20,964 bases of DNA, from assembly GCA_910576865.1 (NCBI GenBank), contig CAJTKE010000013.1:51546-72509 (forward strand), written 5' to 3'. Position numbers and translations under genes: made by a program. The notes beneath the pieces were generated by a model. That model was not told the DNA's origin and did no database searches. It worked only from the letters and a program-made list of their open reading frames with translations. Of this stretch, positions 1 to 5,453 are shown piece by piece. Each line of letters opens with the position of its first letter. Positions within the stretch are counted from its first letter, which is position 1. This DNA is from an uncultured Oscillibacter sp. Its GTDB lineage: Bacteria; Bacillota; Clostridia; Oscillospirales; Oscillospiraceae.

Positions 1-77
1 GCGGGACTTGAACCCGCACGTCCGTAAAGGACACTAGAACCTGAATCTAGCGAGTCTGCCAATTCCACCACTCGCGC
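1..77 (-). tRNA. tRNA-Leu (anticodon CAG), 3' end cut by the window edge
   Basis: Read on the minus strand, the 5' acceptor arm begins gcgcgag at 77. A leucine-type D arm follows, then the anticodon stem ctaga/tctag around loop ttcaggt (anticodon CAG, reading CUG). A long class II variable arm comes next, then a T arm with loop ttcaagt and stem gcggg/cccgc. The 3' acceptor strand and discriminator lie before position 1. The long variable arm and anticodon make leucine secure. It is the second gene of a tandem pair with the tRNA-Leu just upstream. Confidence 0.93.
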
Positions 78-88
78 ATGGCTTCGGC

Positions 89-107
89 GGTCTTTCGGGG
101 AAAGACC
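89..107 (-). other. Hairpin in the tRNA spacer
   Basis: The spacer between the two tRNAs contains a 7-bp perfect stem (ggtcttt/aaagacc) around a 5-nt loop. No T-run follows it. It is probably a processing or spacer structure rather than a terminator. Confidence 0.45.
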
Positions 108-108
108 T

Positions 109-194
109 TGGTGCGGCTGACGGGACTTGAACCCACACGTCGAATCGACACCAGCACCTCAAGCTGGCCTGTCTACCAGTTCCAGCACAGCCGC
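109..194 (-). tRNA. tRNA-Leu (anticodon GAG) with encoded CCA
   Basis: On the minus strand the 5' acceptor strand gcggctg begins at 194 and pairs with cagccgc near the 3' end, followed by discriminator A (112) and an encoded CCA (111-109). The anticodon stem ccagc/gctgg encloses loop ttgaggt, giving anticodon GAG, which reads CUC and CUU. The long variable arm is typical of tRNA-Leu. The T stem has two wobble pairs next to the acceptor. It is transcribed from the consensus promoter just upstream and is probably co-transcribed with the tRNA-Leu(CAG). Confidence 0.95.
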
Positions 195-229
195 GTACTT
201 CCACAGCCCCCAAAAAAGACTGCTTGATT

Positions 230-258
230 ATTATAGCCAGAACCACCCCCGTTGTCAA
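230..258 (-). promoter_or_regulatory. Sigma-A promoter of the tRNA-Leu pair
   Basis: On the minus strand, TTGACA (258-253) and TATAAT (235-230) are separated by exactly 17 bp. Both hexamers are perfect consensus. The first tRNA begins about 35 nt downstream of the -10, as expected for a strongly expressed stable RNA unit. Confidence 0.9.
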
Positions 259-292
259 CACCCATTTTCCGTTTTTCCCGAAATTTTCCCGG

Positions 293-326
293 CCGGCGCG
301 GCGGGGAAACTCCCCCGCCGCGCCGG
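293..326 (-). terminator. GC-rich hairpin after the sirtuin gene
   Basis: A perfect 14-bp stem (293-306 with 313-326) with a 6-nt loop lies 10 nt beyond the sirtuin stop. It is not followed by a proper U-tract on the minus strand, so it is either a weak intrinsic terminator or a 3'-end stabiliser. It also separates the sirtuin transcript from the tRNA promoter. Confidence 0.55.
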
Positions 327-335
327 ACTCCTTTC

Positions 336-1052
336 CTACAGCTGTGCCATCACCTCTCCGATGGGGTCCGTGATCACCAGCCCCGCGGAGAGGTCCCGGG
401 CCACGGCGGACTTGTTGATGAGGGCCAGCCGGGTTCCCTGGAAGTAATTGATGAGCCCCGCGGCGGGCCAGACGTTCAGGGACGTGCCCCCGATGATCAG
501 CAGGTCCGCCCGGGCGATGGAGTTCACCGCGTCGTTCATCACGGCCCCGTCCAGTCCCTCCTCGTAGAGGACCACGTCCGGCTTGACGATCCCGCCGCAT
601 TCGCACCGGGGCACGCCGGCGGAGTGGAGGATGAAGTCCAGGCCGTGGAACTTCCCGCACCTTTCGCAATAGTTCCGGTGGACGCTGCCGTGGAGCTCGC
701 AGACGTGTTTGCTCCCCGCCGCCTGATGGAGGCCGTCGATGTTTTGGGTCACCACGGCGGTGAGCTTTCCTTCCGCCTCCCACTCCGCCAGCTTTTTGTG
801 GGCGGCGTTGGGCTTCGCCTCGGGGGCCAGCATCTTGGCCCGGTAGAAGCGGAAGAACTCCTCGGGGTTGCTTTTATAGAAGGTATGGCTTAAAATGGTC
901 TCCGGCGGGTACTTCCACTCCTGGTGGTAGAGCCCCCCGGTGGAGCGGAAATCCGGGATGCCGGACTCCGTGCTGACCCCGGCGCCGCCGAAGAAGGCGA
1001 TGGCTTTGGATTCCCTCACCCAGGTCTTCAAGGTCTCGACTGCTTCCGTCAT
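336..1052 (-). CDS. NAD-dependent protein deacylase, sirtuin (Sir2/CobB family)
   Basis: This cytoplasmic 238-residue enzyme is expected to remove acyl groups from lysines using NAD+, releasing nicotinamide and O-acyl-ADP-ribose. The Rossmann NAD motif GAGVSTESGIPDFRS sits at about residues 24-38. The catalytic segment TQNIDGLH (about 102-109) and the catalytic histidine in LHGS (about 120-123) follow. Zinc is bound by a CxxC pair (CERC) and a CxC pair (CEC), and GGTSLNVWPA forms the late NAD-binding loop. The length is normal for a bacterial sirtuin. A strong ribosome binding site (ggaggga) precedes the ATG. It is divergent from the ArsC/Spx-like gene, with only 51 bp between the two starts. 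The acyl-group preference cannot be read from the sequence. Confidence 0.95.
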   Translation of the reverse strand: MTEAVETLKTWVRESKAIAFFGGAGVSTESGIPDFRSTGGLYHQEWKYPPETILSHTFYKSNPEEFFRFYRAKMLAPEAKPNAAHKKLAEWEAEGKLTAVVTQNIDGLHQAAGSKHVCELHGSVHRNYCERCGKFHGLDFILHSAGVPRCECGGIVKPDVVLYEEGLDGAVMNDAVNSIARADLLIIGGTSLNVWPAAGLINYFQGTRLALINKSAVARDLSAGLVITDPIGEVMAQL

Positions 1053-1070
1053 AAAGGTCCCTCCCTGCGG

Positions 1071-1078
1071 ATTATAAT
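1071..1078. promoter_or_regulatory. AT-rich -10 element in the sirtuin/arsC divergent gap
   Basis: The short intergenic gap contains attataat, which provides a TATAAT on each strand and so could serve either gene. No good -35 hexamer is visible at 16-18 bp on either side. The assignment is tentative. Confidence 0.35.
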
Positions 1079-1103
1079 AGAATCGTGTGAAGGAGAACGT
1101 CTC

Positions 1104-1439
1104 ATGAACATTCAGATCTTCGGCTCCTCCAAGTGCTTCGACACGAAGAAGGCCCAGCGCTGGTTCAAGGAGCGCCGGATCAAATTCCAGTACGTCGACC
1201 TCCCCTCAAAGGGATTATCCCCCCGGGAGTACCAGTCCGTCAAGCAGAAAATCGGCTTTGAGGCCCTGGTGAATACGAAATGTAGAACATATGAAGAATT
1301 ATACATGCCGTATATCACCCCCGCCGCCCGGGAGGAAAAGCTGCTGGAGAACCCCGTCCTGTTTCAGACCCCCATTGTCCGCAACGGGAAGGAGGCCACG
1401 GTGGGGTATCATCCCGAGGTCTGGGAAAAATGGGAATAA
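1104..1439 (+). CDS. ArsC/Spx/YffB-family thioredoxin-fold protein
   Basis: This 111-residue protein has an N-terminal beta strand NIQIFGSS followed by KCFDTKKAQRWFKERRIKF. That is the ArsC/YffB pattern, in which a single reactive cysteine (C11) starts the first helix. The family's TPIVRNG segment lies near the C-terminus (about residues 92-98). The DTKKA sequence after the cysteine resembles the YffB branch more than true arsenate reductases or Spx. A thiol-based or glutathione-independent redox role is likely, but arsenate reduction is not shown and no ars genes are nearby. The ATG at 1104 has an aaggaga site 7 nt upstream; longer in-frame extensions run back into the divergent sirtuin promoter. 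Its 3' end overlaps the YihY gene by 10 nt, so the two are probably translationally coupled. Confidence 0.85.
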   Translation: MNIQIFGSSKCFDTKKAQRWFKERRIKFQYVDLPSKGLSPREYQSVKQKIGFEALVNTKCRTYEELYMPYITPAAREEKLLENPVLFQTPIVRNGKEATVGYHPEVWEKWE

Positions 1440-2293
1440 CCAGGAAAGCCGGTGATGCATCCGTGACCCGCAAGCTGTCCCGAGGGGCCTGCCTTCTGGC
1501 GCGGCGCTACTTCCGCCACAACGTGGGGGTCCAGAGCGCCGCCCTGGCCTTCTACCTGCTGTTCATGATCTTCCCGTTTCTGATCTTCATCAGCGCCCTG
1601 CTGGGCCTGCTGGATTTGAATGTCACCGCGATCCTGCTGGCCCTGGGGGAGTTTCTGCCCCGGGACGTGGTGGACATCATCCGGGCCTACCTCCTCCACG
1701 TGGGCCGGAGCCCCAGCCCCCAGCTGATGCTCTTCGGCCTGTTCTTCTCCATCTGGTTCCCCATGCGGGCCACCAACGCCCTGATGGTCTCCGTCCGGAC
1801 GGCCTACCACCTGGGCCCCCCGAAGCGGGCGGTGGTCCACCGGCTGAAGACCCTGCTCTACACCGTGGTGCTGATCTCCTCCATCGCCCTGACGCTGGCC
1901 CTGATGACCATCGGGGACCGGCTGCTGGGCTACGCGGTGGGGAATTTCCGCCTGCCCCTCTTTGTGGCGGAGCTGTGGGTCCGGATGCGCTTCCCGGCGG
2001 CGGCGGTGGTGGGGTACTTCGCCCTGTTCTTTCTCTACGCCCTGGCCCAGGACGGCCGGAGGCCCTGGCGGGACCTGTGGCCCGGGACCCTGGCGGCCCT
2101 GGCGGCCTGGATGGGCCTGAGCTGGCTGTACGCCATGTATGTGGACAATTTCGCCAACTACTCCCTGCTCTACGGGTCCATCGGCACCGTGGTGGTGCTG
2201 ATGATCTGGCTGTACATGTCCGCCAACGTCCTCATACTGGGGGCGGAGTTCAACGGGACGCTGGTCGCCCTGCGGAAGGAGGCGGGGACGTGA
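1430..2293 (+). CDS. YihY/BrkB-family integral membrane protein
   Basis: This 287-residue polytopic membrane protein has about six transmembrane segments. The first, around residues 38-62 (AALAFYLLFMIFPFLIFISA), is the family's signature 'Q-x-A-A-L-A-F-Y' entry, and the last carries the conserved LLYGSIGTVVVLMIWLY stretch followed by GAEFN. The family was once annotated as ribonuclease BN, which was an error; its actual function is unresolved. A role in the envelope or in transport is possible. The ATG at 1430 lies inside the end of the upstream ArsC-like gene. A GTG at 1463 is the only near alternative and is poorly placed relative to a Shine-Dalgarno. It converges with the SnoaL-like gene 10 nt further on, with no terminator between. 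Confidence 0.92.
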   Translation: MGITRKAGDASVTRKLSRGACLLARRYFRHNVGVQSAALAFYLLFMIFPFLIFISALLGLLDLNVTAILLALGEFLPRDVVDIIRAYLLHVGRSPSPQLMLFGLFFSIWFPMRATNALMVSVRTAYHLGPPKRAVVHRLKTLLYTVVLISSIALTLALMTIGDRLLGYAVGNFRLPLFVAELWVRMRFPAAAVVGYFALFFLYALAQDGRRPWRDLWPGTLAALAAWMGLSWLYAMYVDNFANYSLLYGSIGTVVVLMIWLYMSANVLILGAEFNGTLVALRKEAGT

Positions 2294-2303
2294 GGCCCAG
2301 GCG

Positions 2304-2660
2304 TCACTCGATGGGGAGCCCGTGCCGCCTCAGGAAGGAGAGCTTGTCCCAATAGCCTCTTTGAAACAGGATTTTTCCATTGACCACCTGGAAGAACCCG
2401 CAGCCCCGCAGGCCCAGGGGGTCCCGCCACTCCAGAATCGCCCACTGCCCGTCCTCGAAGAGGTTTTCCACGATGCAGACCATCTTGGCGGCGGCAAATT
2501 CCCCGGCGAACATCTCCCGGATGGCGGCCCGGCCCCGGACCGGCTCGCTGGCCACCTGGTGGTTCACCGCTTCGTCATGGTACAGGGCGGAGACGGCCTC
2601 CGGGTCCCCGGCGTTGAAGGCGTCCACCCATGATTGAACGACTTCCTTGGGTCTCAGCAT
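2304..2660 (-). CDS. SnoaL-like / NTF2-fold polyketide cyclase-type protein
   Basis: This 118-residue protein has the NTF2-like pattern: an N-terminal helix with VVQSWVDAFNAGDPEAVSALYHDEAVNH, then RGRAAIREMFAGEF, and a beta sheet ending in GRGCGFFQVVNGKI-like strands with the terminal motif KILFQRGYWDKLSFLRRHGLP. Such proteins are cone-shaped cytoplasmic dimers with varied roles (ester or epoxide hydrolysis, isomerisation, or ligand binding), and the substrate is not predictable. The ATG at 2660 has an AAGGAGA site 8 nt upstream; a longer reading frame from 2738 is not supported by any ribosome binding site. It stands alone, convergent with yihY. Confidence 0.85.
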   Translation of the reverse strand: MLRPKEVVQSWVDAFNAGDPEAVSALYHDEAVNHQVASEPVRGRAAIREMFAGEFAAAKMVCIVENLFEDGQWAILEWRDPLGLRGCGFFQVVNGKILFQRGYWDKLSFLRRHGLPIE

Positions 2661-2746
2661 GACAATTCTCTCCTTTTTGAAAGCTGGATTTCGGGCCGCT
2701 GCCCGGCTCGACTTCAAATACCGTCCCGGCGGCGGCAAGGGGGGTC

Positions 2747-2775
2747 TTGCATTGCCGGGGAAATCCTGCTATAAT
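2747..2775 (+). promoter_or_regulatory. Sigma-A promoter of the 160-residue membrane protein
   Basis: TTGCAT (2747-2752) and TATAAT (2770-2775) are separated by 17 bp. The expected start of transcription is near 2782, leaving a 5' leader of about 160 nt before the ATG at 2943. Confidence 0.8.
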
Positions 2776-2781
2776 CGACCT

Positions 2782-2942
2782 GGAAAACAAAAATGCGGCA
2801 GCCGGCGGGCGCGCCAACACCCGTCGGCCTGCACAGGTGCTGGACCCACCTGCACAACGGCCAAACGGCCGCACCGCCCGGAAAAGGGAGGCGCGAGGGT
2901 TTCAAAACATGCCCGGAGAAATCGGAAAGAAGGAGGACGCAT
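2782..2942 (+). promoter_or_regulatory. Structured 5' leader of unknown function
   Basis: The leader can fold into three hairpins in a row. The first is a 9-bp stem with one G-U pair (2801-2809 with 2820-2828). The second is caggtg/cacctg (2834-2839 with 2847-2852). The third is cggcc/ggccg (2858-2862 with 2867-2871). A purine-rich segment and an unpaired aaggagg (about 2930-2936) follow. I do not recognise a riboswitch class and see no internal terminator. The stems are seen; a regulatory role is inference. Confidence 0.4.
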
Positions 2943-3425
2943 ATGTATATCGTCATCATCCTGCTGTTCATCGCGTTCCTTGTCTGGATGTGTGCTGCCA
3001 TAACGAGGGCCTGGAACAAGGGCGCGTCCCGGAGGCGAACGGGGGCGGAGGCCCAGGCGGCCCGCCACGGCGGGCAATACGTCCTGGAGTGGGACGGACC
3101 CAAGGCCCAAGGGGCGGCGGACGGGGAGTTCGGCCCCCTGCTGGTGGAGATCCCCAAAAAGTCCGGCGGGGACGCCGCGCGGTTTTACGAGCGGGGCCTG
3201 ACCGTGGGGGGAAAGCGGGTGGCCTACGCGGAGCTGAAGGACGCGGCCTTCATCCCCGGCAGCGGCGGCGGCATCACTCCGGCGCAGAAGATGCGGAATT
3301 CCTCCGTGCTGTGGCTGTACCGGAAAAAGGGCTCCACCATCGGCATCCGGGATATGAGCTACCGCTTCGACAGGCAGACCATGGAGGCCATCCAGACGGG
3401 CCTGGGCTTCCGGCCCCAGGCGTGA
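2943..3425 (+). CDS. Conserved-type hypothetical protein with an N-terminal membrane anchor
   Basis: I do not recognise this 160-residue protein. Residues 2-20 (YIVIILLFIAFLVWMCAAI) form one transmembrane helix with no signal peptidase site. Basic residues follow (RAWNKGASRRRTG), so the remainder is probably cytoplasmic. The soluble part has short alternating strands (FGPLLVEIPKK, ERGLTVGGKRVAYAELKDAAF, SVLWLYRKKGSTIGIRDMSY) and ends QTMEAIQTGLGFRP. This suggests a small PH-like or beta-sandwich domain, as in YcxB/bPH-type proteins, but that is only an impression. The ATG has AAGGAGG six nucleotides upstream. It is a single-gene unit with its own promoter and long leader, and ends 18 nt before the antisense RNA promoter at 3444. 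Confidence 0.75.
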   Translation: MYIVIILLFIAFLVWMCAAITRAWNKGASRRRTGAEAQAARHGGQYVLEWDGPKAQGAADGEFGPLLVEIPKKSGGDAARFYERGLTVGGKRVAYAELKDAAFIPGSGGGITPAQKMRNSSVLWLYRKKGSTIGIRDMSYRFDRQTMEAIQTGLGFRPQA

Positions 3426-3443
3426 AAAAGGCCGCCGCCCGGC

Positions 3444-3472
3444 TTGACAGCGCCCTTGGGAATTGCTATAAT
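3444..3472 (+). promoter_or_regulatory. Perfect sigma-A promoter of the antisense (antitoxin) RNA
   Basis: TTGACA (3444-3449) and TATAAT (3467-3472) lie exactly 17 bp apart, and both are full consensus. No plausible plus-strand gene with a ribosome binding site follows before the terminator at 3540-3577. The promoter therefore most likely makes an untranslated RNA of about 100 nt. Confidence 0.85.
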
Positions 3473-3494
3473 GCAGATAAAGGGAACGCCGCGC

Positions 3495-3507
3495 AAGGCG
3501 GCTGGCC
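3495..3507. repeat. Left arm of a 13-nt inverted repeat in the toxin-antitoxin locus
   Basis: The plus strand reads aaggcggctggcc here and its exact reverse complement occurs at 3653-3665. This arm lies in the 5' part of the antisense RNA and in the toxin mRNA 3' untranslated region. Confidence 0.85.
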
Positions 3508-3539
3508 CTAGTGTAACAGGTTGGTTAGGCAAAAGCCCG

Positions 3540-3577
3540 AGAAACCGTCACTTGCCAGAGTGGCGGTTTCTGCTTTT
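3540..3577 (+). terminator. Intrinsic terminator of the antisense RNA
   Basis: A 13-bp stem (3540-3552 with 3559-3571) with one G-U pair on the plus strand and a 6-nt loop is followed by gctttt. On the minus strand the same bases have a C-A mismatch and no T-run directly after, so it favours plus-strand termination. The stem overlaps the last residues and stop codon of the minus-strand peptide gene. Confidence 0.8.
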
Positions 3578-3625
3578 CACAATGATCGTCACCGTGAAGG
3601 CTCCGATATGTAATGTGATTCGCAT
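3548..3625 (-). CDS. Candidate type I toxin: 25-residue hydrophobic/basic peptide
   Basis: The ORF encodes 25 residues. It starts MRITLHIGAFTVTIIV, a short amphipathic or hydrophobic segment, then ends in a basic hydrophilic tail, KSRNRHSGK. This shape (short membrane-seeking segment plus cationic tail) fits pore-forming or membrane-active type I toxins, but it is shorter than Fst or TxpA and I recognise no named family. Translation can only start at 3625: an in-frame TGA lies at 3634-3632, and GGAGG (3639-3635) sits 9 nt before the ATG. It has its own consensus-like promoter (3709-3737). Its mRNA 5' region holds three hairpins, one of which buries the ribosome binding site. The gene is opposed by the convergent RNA at 3479-3577. 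Function is inferred from architecture only; a leader peptide or chance ORF is the alternative. Confidence 0.7.
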   Translation of the reverse strand: MRITLHIGAFTVTIIVKSRNRHSGK

Positions 3626-3634
3626 ACGGCCTCA

Positions 3635-3648
3635 CCTCCTTTCGGAGG
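3635..3648 (-). promoter_or_regulatory. Hairpin that buries the toxin ribosome binding site
   Basis: On the minus strand CCTCC (3648-3644), a GAAA tetraloop and GGAGG (3639-3635) form a 5-bp all-strong stem whose 3' arm is the Shine-Dalgarno. An outer ggcc/ggcc pairing (3656-3653 with 3631-3628) can extend it past an internal loop. This would keep the full-length mRNA poorly translated, as is common for type I toxin transcripts. Confidence 0.7.
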
Positions 3649-3652
3649 ACGT

Positions 3653-3665
3653 GGCCAGCCGCCTT
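3653..3665. repeat. Right arm of the 13-nt inverted repeat
   Basis: The plus strand reads ggccagccgcctt, the exact reverse complement of 3495-3507. On the minus strand this lies in the toxin mRNA 5' untranslated region, so the toxin mRNA could pair end to end over 13 bp. Confidence 0.85.
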
Positions 3666-3668
3666 ATC

Positions 3669-3705
3669 CGCTGCGCAGCGTTCCCGCTCCTCTTGGAGGA
3701 GCGGG
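3669..3705 (-). promoter_or_regulatory. 5'-terminal hairpins of the toxin mRNA
   Basis: A perfect 10-bp stem with a 3-nt loop (3705-3696 with 3692-3683) begins almost exactly where promoter spacing puts the transcription start. A 12-nt palindrome, cgctgcgcagcg (3669-3680), follows. A 5'-terminal stem-loop typically stabilises an mRNA against RNase attack. Confidence 0.65.
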
Positions 3706-3708
3706 ATT

Positions 3709-3737
3709 ATTTTATCATTCGGCGGGCAATTTGTCAA
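3709..3737 (-). promoter_or_regulatory. Sigma-A promoter of the toxin mRNA
   Basis: On the minus strand TTGACA (3737-3732) and TAAAAT (3714-3709) are separated by 17 bp. The -10 is one base off consensus, so it should be weaker than the opposing perfect antisense promoter, which is what a type I module needs. Expected start is near 3703-3701. Confidence 0.8.
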
Positions 3738-3770
3738 ATCCTGTCCCCGGCTGGTTTTCCCGGTTGTTCA

Positions 3771-3801
3771 TGGATAACGGTTTCCCTTCCCGCGCATACT
3801 A
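3771..3801 (+). promoter_or_regulatory. Sigma-G-like (forespore) promoter of spoVAF
   Basis: TGGATA (3771-3776) and CATACTA (3795-3801) are separated by 18 bp. The -10 matches the sigma-G consensus exactly and the -35 matches at all but one base (TGAATA). Transcription would start near 3808, just before the ribosome binding site of the gene at 3824. Confidence 0.72.
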
Positions 3802-3823
3802 CCCCCATTCGTGGAGGTGGAAT

Positions 3824-5242
3824 ATGGGAACTTTATCTGACAATTACATGGACAACGTCCGGCTCTTCGACGAGGCCCTGGGGGTGGGCCGGAGCGTGGA
3901 CATGGTGAGCCGGGACTATGTCATCGGCGGCCGCCGGGCCCGGCTCTGGGTCGTCGACGGCTATGGCAAGGACGAGACGCTGGAGCGCATGGGGGCCTTC
4001 TGGCTCTCCCGGCCGGAAAACGCCCTGGAGGGCCTGAAGGACATGCAGGACTTCGCGGACCGCTTCATCTCCTTCTCCGAGGTGGACGTGGGCTTTGACA
4101 CCGACGAGCTCATCACCTCCGTCCTCATGGGGAAGACGCTGCTGCTGGCGGAGGGCCTCTCCGGCGGCGCCCAGATCGACGCGAAGAACTACCCCAGCCG
4201 GGGCGTGGACGAGCCCCCCGACGGCAAGGTCCTCCGGGGCTCCCACGACGGCTTCGTGGAGGCGGTGGTGCCCAACATGGCCCTGCTCCGCCGCCGCATC
4301 CGGGACCCTCATCTCACCATGGAGGGGCTGAAGGTGGGGAGGCGCTCCCACACCGACGCGGTGCTCTGCTATCTGGACGACAAGGCGGACCCGGCGCTGC
4401 TGGACGCCGTCCGGGAGAAGCTGAACGGCATCGACGTGAACTCCCTCTCCATGGCCCAGGAGAGCGTGGCGGAGGCCATCCGCCCCAAGCAGTGGTACAA
4501 CCCCTTCCCCAAGGTCCGCTATACGGAGCGGCCCGACAGCGCCGCCGCCAGCATCATGGAGGGGAATGTCATTCTGATGGTGGACAACTCCCCGTCGGTG
4601 ATGATTCTGCCCACCACCTTCTTCGACTTCACCCAGGAGGCCAACGAGTTTTACTTCCCGCCGCTGGTGGGCACCTACCTCCGGCTTCTGCGCATCGTGG
4701 TCTTCCTCATCTCCCTGCTCATCACCCCCACCTGGTATCTGATGGTGAAGGAGTCCGGGCGGCTTCCCCAGTGGCTGGACTTTCTCTCCTCCCCGGAACC
4801 CGCGGCCCTGGGGCTTCTGTGGCAGCTGCTGGTGGTGGAGTTTCTGGTGGACGTTTTGAAGCTGGCGTCCCTGAACACGCCGGACTCCCTGTCCAACTCC
4901 TTTTCCATGCTGGGGGCCCTGATCCTGGGCGACTTCGCCGTCCAGGCCGGGTGGCTGGGGCCGGAGGTGCTGGTGTATATGGCCTTCGTGTCCGTGGCCA
5001 GCTTCGCCCAGCCCAGCTATGAGATGGGCTACGCCTTCAAGCTCCTCCGGGTGGTCCTCCTCCTGCTCACCGCCGCCTTCGACGTGTGGGGCTACGGCCT
5101 GGGGCTTCTGGGCATTCTGATTCTGCTGGCCACCACGAAGCCCCTGGTGGGCCGGGGCTACCTCTACCCCCTGGTTCCCTTCAACGGCAAGGCCCTCCGG
5201 CGGCTGCTGGTCCGGGAGCCCATCAGCCGGGACAATACGTGA
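3824..5242 (+). CDS. spoVAF: SpoVAF / GerA-family spore germination protein
   Basis: This 472-residue protein has the two-part GerA A-subunit layout. A soluble N-terminal region (about 1-285) contains FISFSEVDVGFDTDELITSVLMG and ends in the family motif IMEGNVILMVDNSPSVMILPTTFFDF. A membrane domain of about five or six helices follows (from LLRIVVFLISLL to LGLLGILILLATT), with a short basic tail. The LVDNSPSVMILPTTFF wording is typical of SpoVAF rather than the GerAA, GerBA or GerKA nutrient receptors. In Bacillus, SpoVAF acts in the spore inner membrane and amplifies ion release during germination with a partner (FigP). The ATG at 3824 follows ggaggtgg; the longer frame from 3731 begins upstream of the promoter. 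Unlike in Bacillus, no other spoVA genes adjoin it. Confidence 0.9.
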   Translation: MGTLSDNYMDNVRLFDEALGVGRSVDMVSRDYVIGGRRARLWVVDGYGKDETLERMGAFWLSRPENALEGLKDMQDFADRFISFSEVDVGFDTDELITSVLMGKTLLLAEGLSGGAQIDAKNYPSRGVDEPPDGKVLRGSHDGFVEAVVPNMALLRRRIRDPHLTMEGLKVGRRSHTDAVLCYLDDKADPALLDAVREKLNGIDVNSLSMAQESVAEAIRPKQWYNPFPKVRYTERPDSAAASIMEGNVILMVDNSPSVMILPTTFFDFTQEANEFYFPPLVGTYLRLLRIVVFLISLLITPTWYLMVKESGRLPQWLDFLSSPEPAALGLLWQLLVVEFLVDVLKLASLNTPDSLSNSFSMLGALILGDFAVQAGWLGPEVLVYMAFVSVASFAQPSYEMGYAFKLLRVVLLLLTAAFDVWGYGLGLLGILILLATTKPLVGRGYLYPLVPFNGKALRRLLVREPISRDNT

Positions 5243-5245
5243 ATT

Positions 5246-5279
5246 GAGACGCGGGCCGCCCTCCTGGGCGGCCCGTCTC
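5246..5279 (+). terminator. Terminator-like hairpin after spoVAF
   Basis: A 13-bp stem with a 2-nt bulge (gagac-gc-gggccgcc with ggcggcccgtctc) starts 4 nt beyond the stop. It has no U-tract, so efficiency is uncertain. Confidence 0.6.
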
Positions 5280-5385
5280 CTGAAACTGCCGGACTTCCCA
5301 GAGGAACAGGCGCCGCCCTCCACGTTTTCACCAAAAAGTCATACCTTTCGCCGCCAAACTTCGCCGCCCGGAAATCAATCCAGGA

Positions 5386-5414
5386 TTGACGATAAGCGGG
5401 AAAACCCTCATAAT
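5386..5414 (+). promoter_or_regulatory. Sigma-A promoter of carA-carB
   Basis: TTGACG (5386-5391) and CATAAT (5409-5414) are 17 bp apart. Transcription would start near 5421, giving a leader of only about 33 nt. That leaves no room for a PyrR attenuator or an arginine riboregulator, so any control is at initiation. Confidence 0.75.
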
Positions 5415-5453
5415 AGAAAAGATAACATGTCATTGGGCGCGAGGGAGGCATCC

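Larger units (their letters stand above)
3479..3577 (+). ncRNA. Candidate type I antitoxin: ~100-nt antisense RNA
   Basis: The RNA starts about 7 nt after the -10 and ends at an intrinsic terminator. Its 5' part folds into a hairpin (aggg 3481-3484 with ccct 3506-3509, enclosing cgcc/ggcg). Its 3' part, including the terminator stem, is complementary to the last codons and the whole 3' untranslated region of the small minus-strand peptide gene. This convergent 3'-overlap layout is that of TxpA/RatA and BsrG/SR4 in Bacillus subtilis and of the C. difficile RCd antitoxins. The promoter, terminator and overlap are seen; the antitoxin role is inferred. The start site is estimated from promoter spacing. 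Confidence 0.72.

Noticed and set aside
1104..1439. True arsenate reductase
   Set aside because: The fold matches ArsC/Spx, but the active-site wording is closer to YffB-like proteins, and no arsenic resistance genes are nearby.
3525..3737. A 70-codon minus-strand frame overlapping the toxin gene
   Set aside because: It would start inside the toxin promoter, upstream of the expected transcript start, and translates the leader hairpins. The 25-codon frame has the well-placed ribosome binding site instead.
5164..5451. A 95-codon minus-strand frame upstream of carA
   Set aside because: It has no good ribosome binding site or promoter and crosses the carA promoter and the spoVAF terminator hairpin.
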